A DNA stretch of 24,901 nt. Source: JAVXNW01 sp036645575 (GTDB lineage: Bacteria > Bacillota > Clostridia > Christensenellales > Aristaeellaceae). Positions 1-7,036 of this stretch are shown piece by piece. The notes beneath the pieces are model-generated. The model saw nothing but the letters and a program-made list of their open reading frames with translations. It was not told where the DNA came from and made no database searches. The first letter of the stretch is position 1. Every line of letters begins with the position of its first letter. The stretch covers positions 1 through 24,901 of the forward strand of contig JAVXNW010000032.1 of the NCBI GenBank assembly GCA_036645575.1, given 5' to 3'. The position numbers were made by a program, and so were the translations under genes.

Positions 1-372
1 GAACTAACCCTAAACCGGATTGCTCCTTTTACCTCAAACCCATGTGGGTTCGTGGTCTTATGCGGTATTAGCACCTGTTTCCAAGTGTTATCCCCCAGTC
101 TAAGACAGATTGTTCACGCGTTACTCACCCGTCCGCCGCTGAAATGTTCCCAACACGCATTGGTCCGACGCCTCTTTGCCTCTACTGCGTCCCCTTCCTT
201 TCACTTGGCTTCCGCTCCTGCTTTCGCAGTCGCTTCCCCCCAGCTTCCGGTCGATTCCGCCCCTTCGGCTCCTCGTCCAACCAATCCGTGTCAAGAGCAT
301 CTCCGCTCGACTTGCATGTGTTAAGCACGCCGCCAGCGTTCGTCCTGAGCCAGGATCAAACTCTCGTGTTTA
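1..372 (-). rRNA. 16S ribosomal RNA, 5' part (cut by window edge)
   Basis: The reverse complement of 345-364 is the universal bacterial 16S 5' primer site (AGAGTTTGATCCTGGCTCAG). The mature 5' end should lie about 8 nt further out, near 372. The rest of the stretch reads as the V1-V2 part of a Clostridia-like 16S gene, including a conserved block around 105-135 on the reverse strand. Only about the first quarter of the gene is present and it runs off the left edge. The ORFs overlapping it are not genes. The exact 5' end is inferred from the E. coli alignment. Confidence 0.97.
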
Positions 373-505
373 ATCCTTCGTCGTAAGCTTCCTGCACGCC
401 AATGCAGTCCCCTTACGATTCCTAACTCAATTGAATCTGACTGTTCTTATCTCTCTCGCTCTCGCTGTATCGTTTTCAAGGATCGTCCCGCGCCTTCGTC
501 CCTCG

Positions 506-566
506 CTCGCCGCCCTGCGTTTCTTGCGGCTCGCTTTGTTTCTCGTGCGCCGCGCTCCGTTTCTCG
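506..566 (-). repeat. Tandem ~21-nt repeats in the rRNA leader
   Basis: The 373-571 leader contains no gene. Near its 5' end are two adjacent 21-nt units (525-545 and 546-566) that share most positions, and a shorter third copy (about 506-524). Each ends, read on the plus strand, in a GTTTCT(CG)-type block. They lie at the start of the transcript, before a CT-rich stretch at about 449-470. They could be part of the leader's processing or antitermination structure, but no boxA match is clear. Confidence 0.6.
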
Positions 567-577
567 AGCGCTTGTAT

Positions 578-606
578 ATAATATCATGCCAGCCCTTCAA
601 TGTCAA
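578..606 (-). promoter_or_regulatory. Sigma-A promoter of the rRNA operon
   Basis: On the minus strand there is a perfect -35 TTGACA (606 to 601), a 17-bp spacer and a -10 TATTAT (583 to 578). This is as expected for an rRNA operon, and transcription should begin near 571, about 200 nt before the mature 16S end. It lies only about 50 nt past the dpaB stop codon. No strong terminator separates dpaB from it. Confidence 0.8.
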
Positions 607-658
607 CACCTATTTGCTCGAAATGTGTCCTTTTTTCTGTTAAGAAAGGAATTTCCCG

Positions 659-1249
659 CTAAAACCCGACCAACATGGGCTGAATCTGACATTTTTCCAG
701 TGCAAAGCGGGCCGATTCTGCGATTAATCCTGCATTTAGCACTAGTGAGGTGGGTTTTGCGACCGGATCGTCCTGTCCAAAGGGTACAAAGAAGATGTTT
801 TTACGACTCAGCAGCACGCCAATGTTGTGCGCGGCCACGGATAAGCCGTCGTTGCTCGACAAACCGATCAGCACCGGCCGGTCGTTGCGCAATTGCGACT
901 TGCAGGCCATGGTGACCGACGTGTCCGCGATGCCCGCGGCAAGCTTTGCGCAGGTGTTTCCGGTGCAGGGCGCGACGATGACCAAGTCGAACCACTTTTT
1001 AGGCCCGATCGGCTCCACTTCCGGGATGGTGGTGAGCGGCGCGCACCCGCATAGCTCGGTCATGCGCGCGCGCACCTCGGCGGCGCTGAAAAAGCGCGTG
1101 TCCAGTTGATCGACCGCGGGCGAAAAGATCGGGGTGAGGCGCGCGCCCGCATCCTTTAGGGCGGGAAGCGCCGAAAACACCTTGGCCAATGTGCAAAACG
1201 ATCCGGTCAGCGCGATGGCGATGCGCGCGCCCGCCAAGTTGTTGGTCAC
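659..1249 (-). CDS. dpaB: Dipicolinate synthase subunit B
   Basis: This 196-residue flavoprotein-like protein is the second subunit of dipicolinate synthase (SpoVFB). With DpaA it converts dihydroxytetrahydrodipicolinate, made from the lysine pathway, into dipicolinic acid in the mother cell for loading into the forespore. Visible features are the N-terminal GSFCTLAKV segment (about residues 16-24) and the APCTGNTCAKLAAGIADT block, both typical of the flavoprotein fold. The start is GTG at 1249, one base after the dpaA stop, with AAGGGAG about 9 nt upstream inside dpaA, so the two are translationally coupled. Length and order match the spoVF operon of Bacillus. The rRNA promoter follows closely downstream. 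Confidence 0.93.
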   Translation of the reverse strand: MTNNLAGARIAIALTGSFCTLAKVFSALPALKDAGARLTPIFSPAVDQLDTRFFSAAEVRARMTELCGCAPLTTIPEVEPIGPKKWFDLVIVAPCTGNTCAKLAAGIADTSVTMACKSQLRNDRPVLIGLSSNDGLSVAAHNIGVLLSRKNIFFVPFGQDDPVAKPTSLVLNAGLIAESARFALEKCQIQPMLVGF

Positions 1250-1250
1250 G

Positions 1251-2087
1251 TCAAACCGCTCCCTTCATCAGAAGTTGCAGCGAAGTGAGCAGCGCGGCGC
1301 CCGCGCTCTCGGGGCAATAGCGTCCGGGCAGCGCGGGTTCGCGCCAGGCGTTGAGCCAGCGTGCCTCGGCGGCGGCCAGATCCACGCCATAGGGCGCGCT
1401 CGACAGGTCGATCAGCAACACGCGCCGATTGAGCAATTCCACGCGCCGCGCGTCCAGCACGCGCTCGGGCGGCGTTGAGAAGACGATCTGCTGGGTCGGC
1501 AACAGCGCGTCAAGCTGCACGATATCCACCGCGCGCGCGCCCTTGCCCTCCGCCTCGAGCCGCGCTTCCTTGCGCCGCGCCGCGACGCTCACCTCTGCGC
1601 CGTATCCGTTTAGCATGCGATGCAGCGCCTTGCCGATGCGCCCGTAGCCGATGATGAGCACCTTGGCCATATGAAGCTCATAGGCCGCGCGCTCGGCAGC
1701 CATATGTATCGCGCCTTCGGCCGTCTGGCGTCCCAGCGCCTCCATCAGCCATTCGTCCTCGTCCAATCGGATGATTTTATGCCGCGCCGACACCTTTTCC
1801 GGAACGTCTCCCGCGCCAAACAGCGCAAGGCTGGTTCCCGCGCCCAGCAGCTCCAGCAGTTCCTCGACCGTATACTGCGCGCTTGAAAGCGGCATGGCCG
1901 GCCCCTTGGCAAAGGGATTGGGCATGACGACGCATTCGGCCTTGCCAAGATCGGCCTTGCTCGCCTCGGGAATGTCGTAAAGGCCGGCGCGCTCCAGCCC
2001 GAATGCCGCGGCGCGGATGCCCAGCGCGCACGCCCGCCTGACCAGATAGGCATAGCGAAGGTCTCCGCCAATGGCGATAAATTGCAT
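1251..2087 (-). CDS. dpaA: Dipicolinate synthase subunit A
   Basis: This 278-residue protein is the NAD(P)-dependent subunit of dipicolinate synthase (SpoVFA), acting with DpaB in the sporulating mother cell. It starts with MQFIAIGGDLRYAYL, the usual N-terminus of the family. It has a second Rossmann segment AKVLIIGYGRIGKALHRML at about residues 141-159 (glycine motif 147-152). The ATG at 2087 has a strong AAAGGAG site 9-10 nt upstream. It is slightly shorter than the Bacillus protein (about 297 residues). A sigma-K-like promoter sits about 60-85 bp upstream. The presence of dpaAB implies a spore former that uses the Bacillus-type route rather than the EtfA-based route of some clostridia. Confidence 0.93.
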   Translation of the reverse strand: MQFIAIGGDLRYAYLVRRACALGIRAAAFGLERAGLYDIPEASKADLGKAECVVMPNPFAKGPAMPLSSAQYTVEELLELLGAGTSLALFGAGDVPEKVSARHKIIRLDEDEWLMEALGRQTAEGAIHMAAERAAYELHMAKVLIIGYGRIGKALHRMLNGYGAEVSVAARRKEARLEAEGKGARAVDIVQLDALLPTQQIVFSTPPERVLDARRVELLNRRVLLIDLSSAPYGVDLAAAEARWLNAWREPALPGRYCPESAGAALLTSLQLLMKGAV

Positions 2088-2143
2088 ATTCCCTTTCTCC
2101 TTTCAAAAACGCGGCCCCCGTGCCTGCGTTCCCCTGACACGTT

Positions 2144-2171
2144 CACCTTATGCCGCCCGCGCAATATGGGT
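2144..2171 (-). promoter_or_regulatory. Candidate sigma-K promoter of dpaAB
   Basis: On the minus strand, ACC (2171-2169) is followed after 16 bp by CATAAGGTG (2152-2144). The sigma-K pattern is AC, about 16 bp, then CATAnnnTA, so there is one mismatch at the last base. In Bacillus the orthologous spoVF operon is sigma-K dependent. No sigma-A-like promoter is evident here. The motif is short, so this is a suggestion rather than a proof. Confidence 0.4.
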
Positions 2172-2184
2172 GCGCAGGGCAACG

Positions 2185-2225
2185 AAAAGCCCCCGACCGC
2201 GCAAGGCGATCGAGGGCTTGTTTTT
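2185..2225 (-). terminator. Bidirectional intrinsic terminator after the Rrf2 gene
   Basis: A 14-bp stem with two G-T wobbles pairs 2187-2200 with 2206-2219 around a small loop. It is flanked by TTTT on the minus strand and TTTTT on the plus strand. It lies about 55 nt past the Rrf2-family stop codon and insulates dpaAB from it. Confidence 0.75.
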
Positions 2226-2280
2226 CATCCGGCAAGATACGATCCAGATACTATATAGAAGAGACAACTGGATGGCGGCG

Positions 2281-2712
2281 CTAAAGCACGCAATTTTCGA
2301 TGTTTCCGGCATCGTTGGCGACCTGCGCGAGCGTGATCGAGTCCAGGTATTGATTGACCACCCTGTCCAGCCCTTCCCAAACCGGGAGCGTGCAACATTG
2401 TGCCTTGCGCGGGCAGTGGTTTTCCGCCTCCGCTAGGCAGGCGACCGACGCGAGGCTTCCCTCCGCCGCGCGCAAAATTTCGCCCACGGTGTAGGCCTCC
2501 GGCAGGCGCGCTAGCTGATAGCCGCCGCCGGTCCCGCGCGCGCTCTTGAGCAAGCCCTCCTTCGACAGGAGCATGATGATCTGTTCCAAGTATTTGACCG
2601 TAATGGCCTGTCGGGCGGCGACTTCCTTGAGCGGGACGTAACTACTGCGCGCGTTGATCGACAAGTCCGCCATGACCCGCAGCGCATAGCGCCCCTTGGT
2701 TGTGATTCGCAT
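2281..2712 (-). CDS. Rrf2/IscR-family transcriptional regulator
   Basis: A 143-residue winged-helix regulator of the Rrf2 family. The N-terminus MRITTKGRYALRVMADL and the GGGYQLAR wing (about residues 62-69) are hallmarks of the family. The cysteines at 92, 100 and 106/107 are in the position where IscR-type members bind an iron-sulfur cluster, so it may sense cluster status or redox. The ATG at 2712 was chosen over the GTG at 2721 because it is the conserved start and has GAGGTG 6-7 nt upstream. No isc/suf or cysteine-biosynthesis genes are adjacent, so its targets are unknown. It is divergent from the glutamine synthetase gene, and both share the 2713-2954 promoter region. Confidence 0.88.
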   Translation of the reverse strand: MRITTKGRYALRVMADLSINARSSYVPLKEVAARQAITVKYLEQIIMLLSKEGLLKSARGTGGGYQLARLPEAYTVGEILRAAEGSLASVACLAEAENHCPRKAQCCTLPVWEGLDRVVNQYLDSITLAQVANDAGNIENCVL

Positions 2713-2888
2713 GAAAAACACCTCGCTATGATGACGTCCGCCAATATTGTATCACAAAGTCCCCTGCAAAACCAGTCATTTTGCTCATTTGTGGCAATTA
2801 TGGTCTAGCAAACGTGCGGGCCTGCGCTTCGCGCATTTTCGGGCGACAAATGGCGCACGCCCGCGCGGCCATCGCAACACAATTTGCC

Positions 2889-2918
2889 TTGACAGTACGC
2901 CCACAAGCGCCGTATAAT
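2889..2918 (+). promoter_or_regulatory. Sigma-A promoter of the glutamine synthetase gene
   Basis: Perfect -35 TTGACA (2889-2894) and perfect -10 TATAAT (2913-2918), 18 bp apart. A second TATAAT at 2927-2932 overlaps the expected start site. The start of transcription would be near 2925, giving a short leader before the ATG at 2955. The rest of the 2713-2954 gap holds the divergent Rrf2 promoter (TACAAT -10 near 2743-2748). Confidence 0.8.
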
Positions 2919-2954
2919 TTTTTTGTTATAATAGGTTGGGGAGGAATTTCCATC

Positions 2955-5039
2955 ATGAACAAATTGCCCGAATTATTCGGCACAAAGGTGTTCAGCGAAA
3001 GCATCATGCAAAAGCGCTTGCCCCACGACACCTATAAGATGTTTAAAAAGCGGCTTGCGGACGGGCAGGCCCTCACGCGGGACATCGCCGACGTCGTGGC
3101 CTCCGCGATGAAGGACTGGGCGGTCGAGCAGGGCGCCACCCACTATACGCACTGGTTCCAGCCCATGACCGGCATCACGGCGGAAAAGCACGACGCCTTC
3201 ATTTCGCCGGTCGGCGACGGCGTCATGATGGAGTTTTCAGGCAAGGAGCTGATCTCGGGCGAGCCGGACGCGTCCAGCTTTCCGTCGGGCGGCCTGCGCG
3301 CGACCTTTGAGGCGCGCGGCTATACCGCTTGGGACCCCACCTCCTACGCCTTCATCAAGGACGACACGCTGTGCGTTCCGACCGCGTTTTGCGCCTATAC
3401 CGGCGAGGCGCTCGATCAAAAGACGCCGCTGCTTCGCTCGATGGAGGCGCTCAACGTGCAGGCCAAGCGCATCCTCCGCCTCTTTGGCCGAAATGACGTC
3501 AAGCGCGTCACCGCGACCGTCGGCGCGGAGCAGGAGTATTTTTTGATCGATCTGGACGCCTTTAAGCGCCGCCCCGACCTCATCTATACCGGCCGCACGC
3601 TCTTTGGCACGAAGCCGCCCAAGGGGCAGGAGCTGGACGACCACTACTTTGGCGTGCTCAAGCCGCGCGTCTCCGCGTTTATGAAGGAGCTCGATCAGGA
3701 ACTGTGGCAACTGGGCGTTCCGGCCAAGACCGAACACAACGAGACCGCGCCCGCGCAGCACGAGCTTGCGCCCATCTTCACCTCCGCCAACATCGCGACC
3801 GACCACAATCAGCTGATGATGGAGCTGATGAAAAAGATCGCCAGCCGCCACAACATGGCGTGCCTGTTGCACGAAAAGCCATTCGAGGGCGTAAACGGCT
3901 CAGGCAAGCACAACAACTGGTCGCTCTCGACCGACACGGGCATCAATTTGCTGGAGCCGGGCGCGTCGCCGAGCGACAACGCGCAGTTCTTGCTGTTTTT
4001 GTGCGCGGTCATCCGCGCGGTGGACGAGCATCAGGACCTTTTGCGCATTGCGGTCGCCTCCGCGGGCAACGACCACCGGCTGGGCGGGCACGAGGCGCCG
4101 CCCGCGATCGTGTCGATGTCGCTGGGCGACGAGTTGACCGGCATCCTGTCGGCGCTTGAGACCGAGGACGCCTACGACCGCGTCGAGCGCTGCGAGATGA
4201 ACATCGGCGTCAACTTCATGCCGCGCTTCCCGCGCGACACCACCGACCGCAACCGCACGTCGCCCTTTGCGTTCACCGGCAACAAGTTTGAGTTTCGGAT
4301 GCTGGGCTCCTCATCGTCCGTGGCCGGACCCAACGTGATCCTCAACACCATCGTCTCCGACGTGCTGAAAGACTTTTCAGACGAACTGGAGAACGCGAAG
4401 AACTTTACCGGCGCGCTCAACGCGTTGATCCGCGACACGATCCGGGCGCACAAGCGCATCATCTTCAACGGCAACAACTACACAAGCGACTGGATGCAGG
4501 AGGCCGAGCGGCGCGGCCTGACCAACTGGCCCTCGTCCGCCGAGGCGCTGTGCCACTTTGCCGATCCGCACAACGTGGATCTGTTCAAGCGCCACGGCGT
4601 ATTCACCGAGGCGGAGATCAACTCGCGCCAGGAGATCATGCTGGAAAACTACGCCAAGGTGATCGCCATCGAGGCGCTGACGATGCTCGACATGGTGAGC
4701 CGGGACATCCTGCCGGGGCTGCTCAACTATTCGGCCAAGATCGCGGGCGACGCCAAGGTCAAATCAGACATCGGCGTTTCCAACCAGCTCGAGCGCAAGC
4801 TGTGCGCGCGCCTTTCGCTGCTGGCCGATCACATCCAGTCGGGCTACGAACGCTTGGCCTCCGCGCTTGAAAAAGCGCCGCAAACCGCCGCGCCGGAAAC
4901 GCGCGCACGCGCCATTCACCTAGCGGTGCTGCCCGCAATGGCGGCGCTTCGCGCCTCGGTTGACGAAGCCGAGCCGCTGGTTCCCACCAAATTGTGGCCC
5001 TATCCCAACTACGGCTCGCTCTTGTTCAGCGTCAGCTGA
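2955..5039 (+). CDS. glnN: Glutamine synthetase, type III
   Basis: A 694-residue type III glutamine synthetase that makes glutamine from glutamate, ammonia and ATP in the cytoplasm. The length fits GSIII (about 700) rather than GSI or GSII (about 350-470). It carries the family's catalytic blocks: AEQEYFLID (about residue 190), HNETAPAQHELAPIF (about 260), GVNGSGKHNNWS (about 312) and NRTSPFAFTGNKFEFR (about 432). The open frame extends upstream to 2781, but the ATG at 2955 is correct. It starts the conserved N-terminus, has GGGGAGGA about 9 nt upstream and lies just after a consensus promoter. It is a single gene, with no amt or glnB neighbour. Confidence 0.96.
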   Translation: MNKLPELFGTKVFSESIMQKRLPHDTYKMFKKRLADGQALTRDIADVVASAMKDWAVEQGATHYTHWFQPMTGITAEKHDAFISPVGDGVMMEFSGKELISGEPDASSFPSGGLRATFEARGYTAWDPTSYAFIKDDTLCVPTAFCAYTGEALDQKTPLLRSMEALNVQAKRILRLFGRNDVKRVTATVGAEQEYFLIDLDAFKRRPDLIYTGRTLFGTKPPKGQELDDHYFGVLKPRVSAFMKELDQELWQLGVPAKTEHNETAPAQHELAPIFTSANIATDHNQLMMELMKKIASRHNMACLLHEKPFEGVNGSGKHNNWSLSTDTGINLLEPGASPSDNAQFLLFLCAVIRAVDEHQDLLRIAVASAGNDHRLGGHEAPPAIVSMSLGDELTGILSALETEDAYDRVERCEMNIGVNFMPRFPRDTTDRNRTSPFAFTGNKFEFRMLGSSSSVAGPNVILNTIVSDVLKDFSDELENAKNFTGALNALIRDTIRAHKRIIFNGNNYTSDWMQEAERRGLTNWPSSAEALCHFADPHNVDLFKRHGVFTEAEINSRQEIMLENYAKVIAIEALTMLDMVSRDILPGLLNYSAKIAGDAKVKSDIGVSNQLERKLCARLSLLADHIQSGYERLASALEKAPQTAAPETRARAIHLAVLPAMAALRASVDEAEPLVPTKLWPYPNYGSLLFSVS

Positions 5040-5083
5040 GGCTATCAGCCCGCTCTTTGCTTCTACAATGGGCGCGGACAAAT

Positions 5084-5114
5084 AAAAAACGTGGAGAGCC
5101 TAGGCTCTCCACGT
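5084..5114 (-). terminator. Perfect palindromic intrinsic terminator
   Basis: The 26 bases at 5089-5114 are an exact palindrome. On the minus strand they are followed by six T residues (5089-5084). This ends the minus-strand transcript that contains the zinc-ribbon gene. On the plus side the following sequence is CAATTG, so termination of glnN here is possible but weaker. Confidence 0.85.
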
Positions 5115-5224
5115 CAATTGTCTCACTGGTAACGCTCCCGACAGGGATGTACCGTACCTTTACCCGCGCTCTGTTTGTCCTTTGGGGGGGCAGGCCTAGC
5201 GCGAACCGCGTTAGCGATTAATTT
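5115..5224 (-). other. Unassigned 110-nt transcribed tail between zinc-ribbon gene and terminator
   Basis: No gene is visible in this stretch. On the minus strand it lies between the TAA of the zinc-ribbon gene and the terminator, so it should be transcribed. It contains a TCCCTGTCGGGA hairpin flanked by GGTA/TTACC-type complementarity, and a GC-rich inverted repeat next to the stop codon. It may be a structured 3' UTR or an RNA processed from the transcript. I could not assign it to a known family. Confidence 0.35.
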
Positions 5225-5503
5225 TTACTGCCTCTTCGCGGCGAAGCACTCGCTGCAATAGATGGGTCGATCATTCTTAGGAATGAACGGAACGCGGGTC
5301 GGCTTGCCGCACTCTGCGCACACGGTCTCAAACATCTCGCGCGCCTCGCCGTTCGAACGGCCAGCCTTGCGGGCATCGCGGCAGGCTTTGCAGCGCGTGG
5401 GCTCATTCTGGAAGCCCTTCTCCGCGTAGAACGCCTGTTCACCGGCTGTAAACACAAACTCATTGCCACAATCCCTGCATACCAGCGTCTTGTCTTCGTA
5501 CAT
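5225..5503 (-). CDS. Small zinc-ribbon protein (four CxxC motifs)
   Basis: A 92-residue protein with four CxxC pairs at C9/C12, C38/C41, C62/C65 and C83/C86, which fits two zinc ribbons. The N-terminal pattern, CRDCGNEFVF then AFY and the CKAC pair, is that of the widespread probable zinc-binding domain family in Firmicutes. The function is unknown. The ATG at 5503 has AGGGGG about 10 nt upstream. It lies downstream of comFC and a structured RNA with its own promoter, and is followed by a strong terminator. The RNA and this gene may share a transcript. Confidence 0.85.
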   Translation of the reverse strand: MYEDKTLVCRDCGNEFVFTAGEQAFYAEKGFQNEPTRCKACRDARKAGRSNGEAREMFETVCAECGKPTRVPFIPKNDRPIYCSECFAAKRQ

Positions 5504-5529
5504 GGAATTTTTCCCCCTGTTGATTCTGA

Positions 5530-5762
5530 TTCAGTTGCGTGCCTTCAGCTGACCTGGTCTTTGACCCCACACCCGCCGACCGGAACTTTCGCTACTAGGC
5601 GCATAGCGCCCCCCACTACTGACTCTCTCAGCGGGAAACCCGCTGGTCGGACTAACATCTAAGCCGCACCGTGCTCGCCGGTACTTTGACCGGTTTACGT
5701 GGATCGCTTTGCCTGCGACTGGCATCGACTTTCAACCACAGACCTGAACGCTTCACAACCAC
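5530..5762 (-). ncRNA. Structured noncoding RNA, raiA-like by context
   Basis: The 5504-5858 gap has no gene but holds an RNA-like element on the minus strand. A sigma-A promoter points into it, with predicted start near 5762. Its two ends pair: GTTGTG and TTCAG near the 5' end (5759-5754, 5748-5744) match CTGAA and a CAAC-ending block near the 3' end (5548-5544, 5541-5534). Inside are clear hairpins at 5630-5644 (AGCGGG/CCCGCT) and 5598-5610 (GGCGC/GCGCC), and smaller CCGG and GGTC/GACC ones. In Clostridia the raiA RNA commonly lies beside comFC, as here. Identity with that family is inference from position and fold; I cannot confirm the consensus by eye. Confidence 0.55.
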
Positions 5763-5767
5763 GACCT

Positions 5768-5796
5768 ATTATAGCAAATGCCCGCCGCAAATGCAA
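5768..5796 (-). promoter_or_regulatory. Sigma-A promoter of the structured RNA
   Basis: On the minus strand TTGCAT (5796-5791), 17 bp, then TATAAT (5773-5768). The predicted start coincides with the 5' end of the paired RNA domain, which argues for a dedicated transcript rather than an untranslated part of the comFC message. Confidence 0.7.
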
Positions 5797-5858
5797 GTGT
5801 TTTTTAACTGCCACTTTACTTTTTTTGCGCGCTTTGACGCTTTTTTTTGCAAATTCCC

Positions 5859-6587
5859 CTATTTGGCACACGCCAGCGCGATCAGTTCGACGCTGAGCGC
5901 GCCCGCCGCCCTGAGCGCCAGCGCGCATTGGTTGCAGGTTTCGCCGGTGGTCATCACGTCGTCCACCAGCAGGATTCGCTTGCCCGCGACAAAATCGGTC
6001 GCGCGAAACGCATTGTCCAGGTTGTGCCGCCGCTCGTTTCCCGACAATCGCGCCTGCTGACGCGTCCTGCGCACCCGAAGCAGCGCGCCTGTCGCGCAGG
6101 GAATGCCGCTCGCGCAAGACAGCGCCGCGCACAGCTTTTCCGCATGGTTAAACCCGCGCTCAAGCACGCGCCGCTTGTGCATCGGCACCGGCACAAGCAC
6201 GTCGGGCACCTCCATCCCCTCGGCGATCATCGTGTCGCTGAGCTTTGTGCCCATCCACTCGCTCATCGCCCACACGCCGCCGTATTTCATCCGGCGAATC
6301 ATCTGGCTGATGGGCGGCGCGTAAAAGTAGGCGCAGCGCGCCAGCGTCACGCCCTCCTTGGGCCAGTCGCGGCAGGTCTTGCACCTTTTCGCCTTCCCCA
6401 TTGGATGCCCGCAGCGGCTGCAACGGTTGATCCCCATCCGCGCGATCGGCACAAGCTGCCGGTCGCACGCCGCGCAAAGCCAGTCCTCGTCCGCGCCCAG
6501 CGGATCCCCGCACCCCATGCAGTTGGCCCGCGAGGGAAAGAGCAATTCCAACGCCCCTGCCCCCAGCGCCCCCCACACCCCCTTCAC
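5859..6587 (-). CDS. comFC: ComF family protein (phosphoribosyltransferase-like)
   Basis: A 242-residue ComFC protein, associated with DNA uptake and recombination during natural competence. The N-terminal half has two CxxC zinc-ribbon pairs (CMGC with CAAC, CSRC with CKTC, residues about 23-72). The C-terminal half is a phosphoribosyltransferase fold with PVPMHKRRVLERGFNHAE and the PRPP-loop RILLVDDVMTTGET. The length matches the family. Its GTG start at 6587 overlaps the TGA of the upstream truncated XRE gene (GTGA), so the two appear translationally coupled. No comFA helicase gene is seen beside it. Confidence 0.92.
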   Translation of the reverse strand: MKGVWGALGAGALELLFPSRANCMGCGDPLGADEDWLCAACDRQLVPIARMGINRCSRCGHPMGKAKRCKTCRDWPKEGVTLARCAYFYAPPISQMIRRMKYGGVWAMSEWMGTKLSDTMIAEGMEVPDVLVPVPMHKRRVLERGFNHAEKLCAALSCASGIPCATGALLRVRRTRQQARLSGNERRHNLDNAFRATDFVAGKRILLVDDVMTTGETCNQCALALRAAGALSVELIALACAK

Positions 6588-6757
6588 AGCAGCGGACGCT
6601 TCTTGGCAATCAGCGCCGGACGCTTGCTCTTGGGATAAGGCTCGCGCACATCCGCGCGCCCCAGCAAATAATCTACGCTCGTCGCGTACCGATCCGCCAA
6701 CTTCGTTTGAACCAGATCCTCGTCTTCGCGCAAATCGCGCAGTCGTAAATAAATCAT
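6584..6757 (-). CDS. Shortened XRE-type regulator with the helix-turn-helix core missing
   Basis: A 57-residue protein. Its start, MIYLRLRDLREDEDL, and its end, KLADRYATSVDYLLGRAD, match the two ends of a common Firmicutes XRE/Cro-type repressor family. The roughly 30 residues between them, which contain the recognition helix in typical members, are absent, and the frame is kept. It therefore probably cannot bind DNA in the normal way. The ATG at 6757 was preferred to the GTG at 6769 because it has GAGGTGA about 6 nt upstream and is the family start. The stop overlaps the comFC start. It could be a decaying gene kept because it drives comFC translation, or a small adaptor protein. Confidence 0.7.
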   Translation of the reverse strand: MIYLRLRDLREDEDLVQTKLADRYATSVDYLLGRADVREPYPKSKRPALIAKKRPLL

Positions 6758-6881
6758 GCTTCCGCTCACCTCATGGGCCTATCTGCCCTTGTTTTAAGTG
6801 ATCTCCCCTTTGATTATGGGTATTTCCATTGAACGCGCCCTGTTTTAATGCCCATTCGGTTTGTTCAATGGTATCTCCATT

Positions 6882-6887
6882 ATTATA
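6882..6887 (-). promoter_or_regulatory. Possible -10 box for the XRE-comFC operon
   Basis: The minus strand reads TGTATAAT ending at 6882, a perfect -10 hexamer preceded by TG, but no good -35 is present. The 6758-6881 region is strikingly AT-richer than its surroundings. The whole 6758-7221 gap otherwise holds one bidirectional hairpin and the promoter and leader of the purine cluster. Confidence 0.4.
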
Positions 6888-6897
6888 CATCTCCCAT

Positions 6898-6928
6898 GAA
6901 AAAATAGCGCCCCACAACGGGGCGTTTT
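6898..6928. terminator. Bidirectional terminator-like hairpin
   Basis: CGCCCC (6908-6913) pairs with GGGGCG (6919-6924) around a 5-nt loop. TTTT follows on the plus strand and CTA plus six T on the minus strand. It separates the comFC operon from the purine cluster. No gene is visible that would need it on the plus strand. Confidence 0.55.
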
Positions 6929-7001
6929 AACGCGCATTGCACAATTTTTTACGAGCCAAGTAAGCTGGATCATCAAAATTTTCTTTTTTTTAAGAAAACT
7001 A

Positions 7002-7030
7002 TTGCGCGGGGGCGCGGCATGTGTTATTAT
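7002..7030 (+). promoter_or_regulatory. Promoter of the purine catabolic cluster
   Basis: TTGCGC (7002-7007), 17 bp, then TATTAT (7025-7030). Transcription would start near 7037, leaving a leader of about 185 nt before ssnA. The -35 matches three of six consensus bases and the -10 five of six. Confidence 0.5.
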
Positions 7031-7036
7031 TTAGAC

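Noticed and set aside
52..643. Several short open frames across the 16S gene and its leader
   Set aside because: They lie in rRNA or in its promoter and leader and have no protein-like features.
5089..5114. A transposon target site or recombination site at the exact 26-bp palindrome
   Set aside because: The six T residues following it on the minus strand and its place after a gene explain it as an intrinsic terminator.
6771..6890. A 39-codon small gene upstream of the XRE gene
   Set aside because: Not listed as a gene. Its ATG has no spacing from the only GGGAG and lies next to a probable -10 box, so the message may start after it. It is kept only as a low-interest observation.
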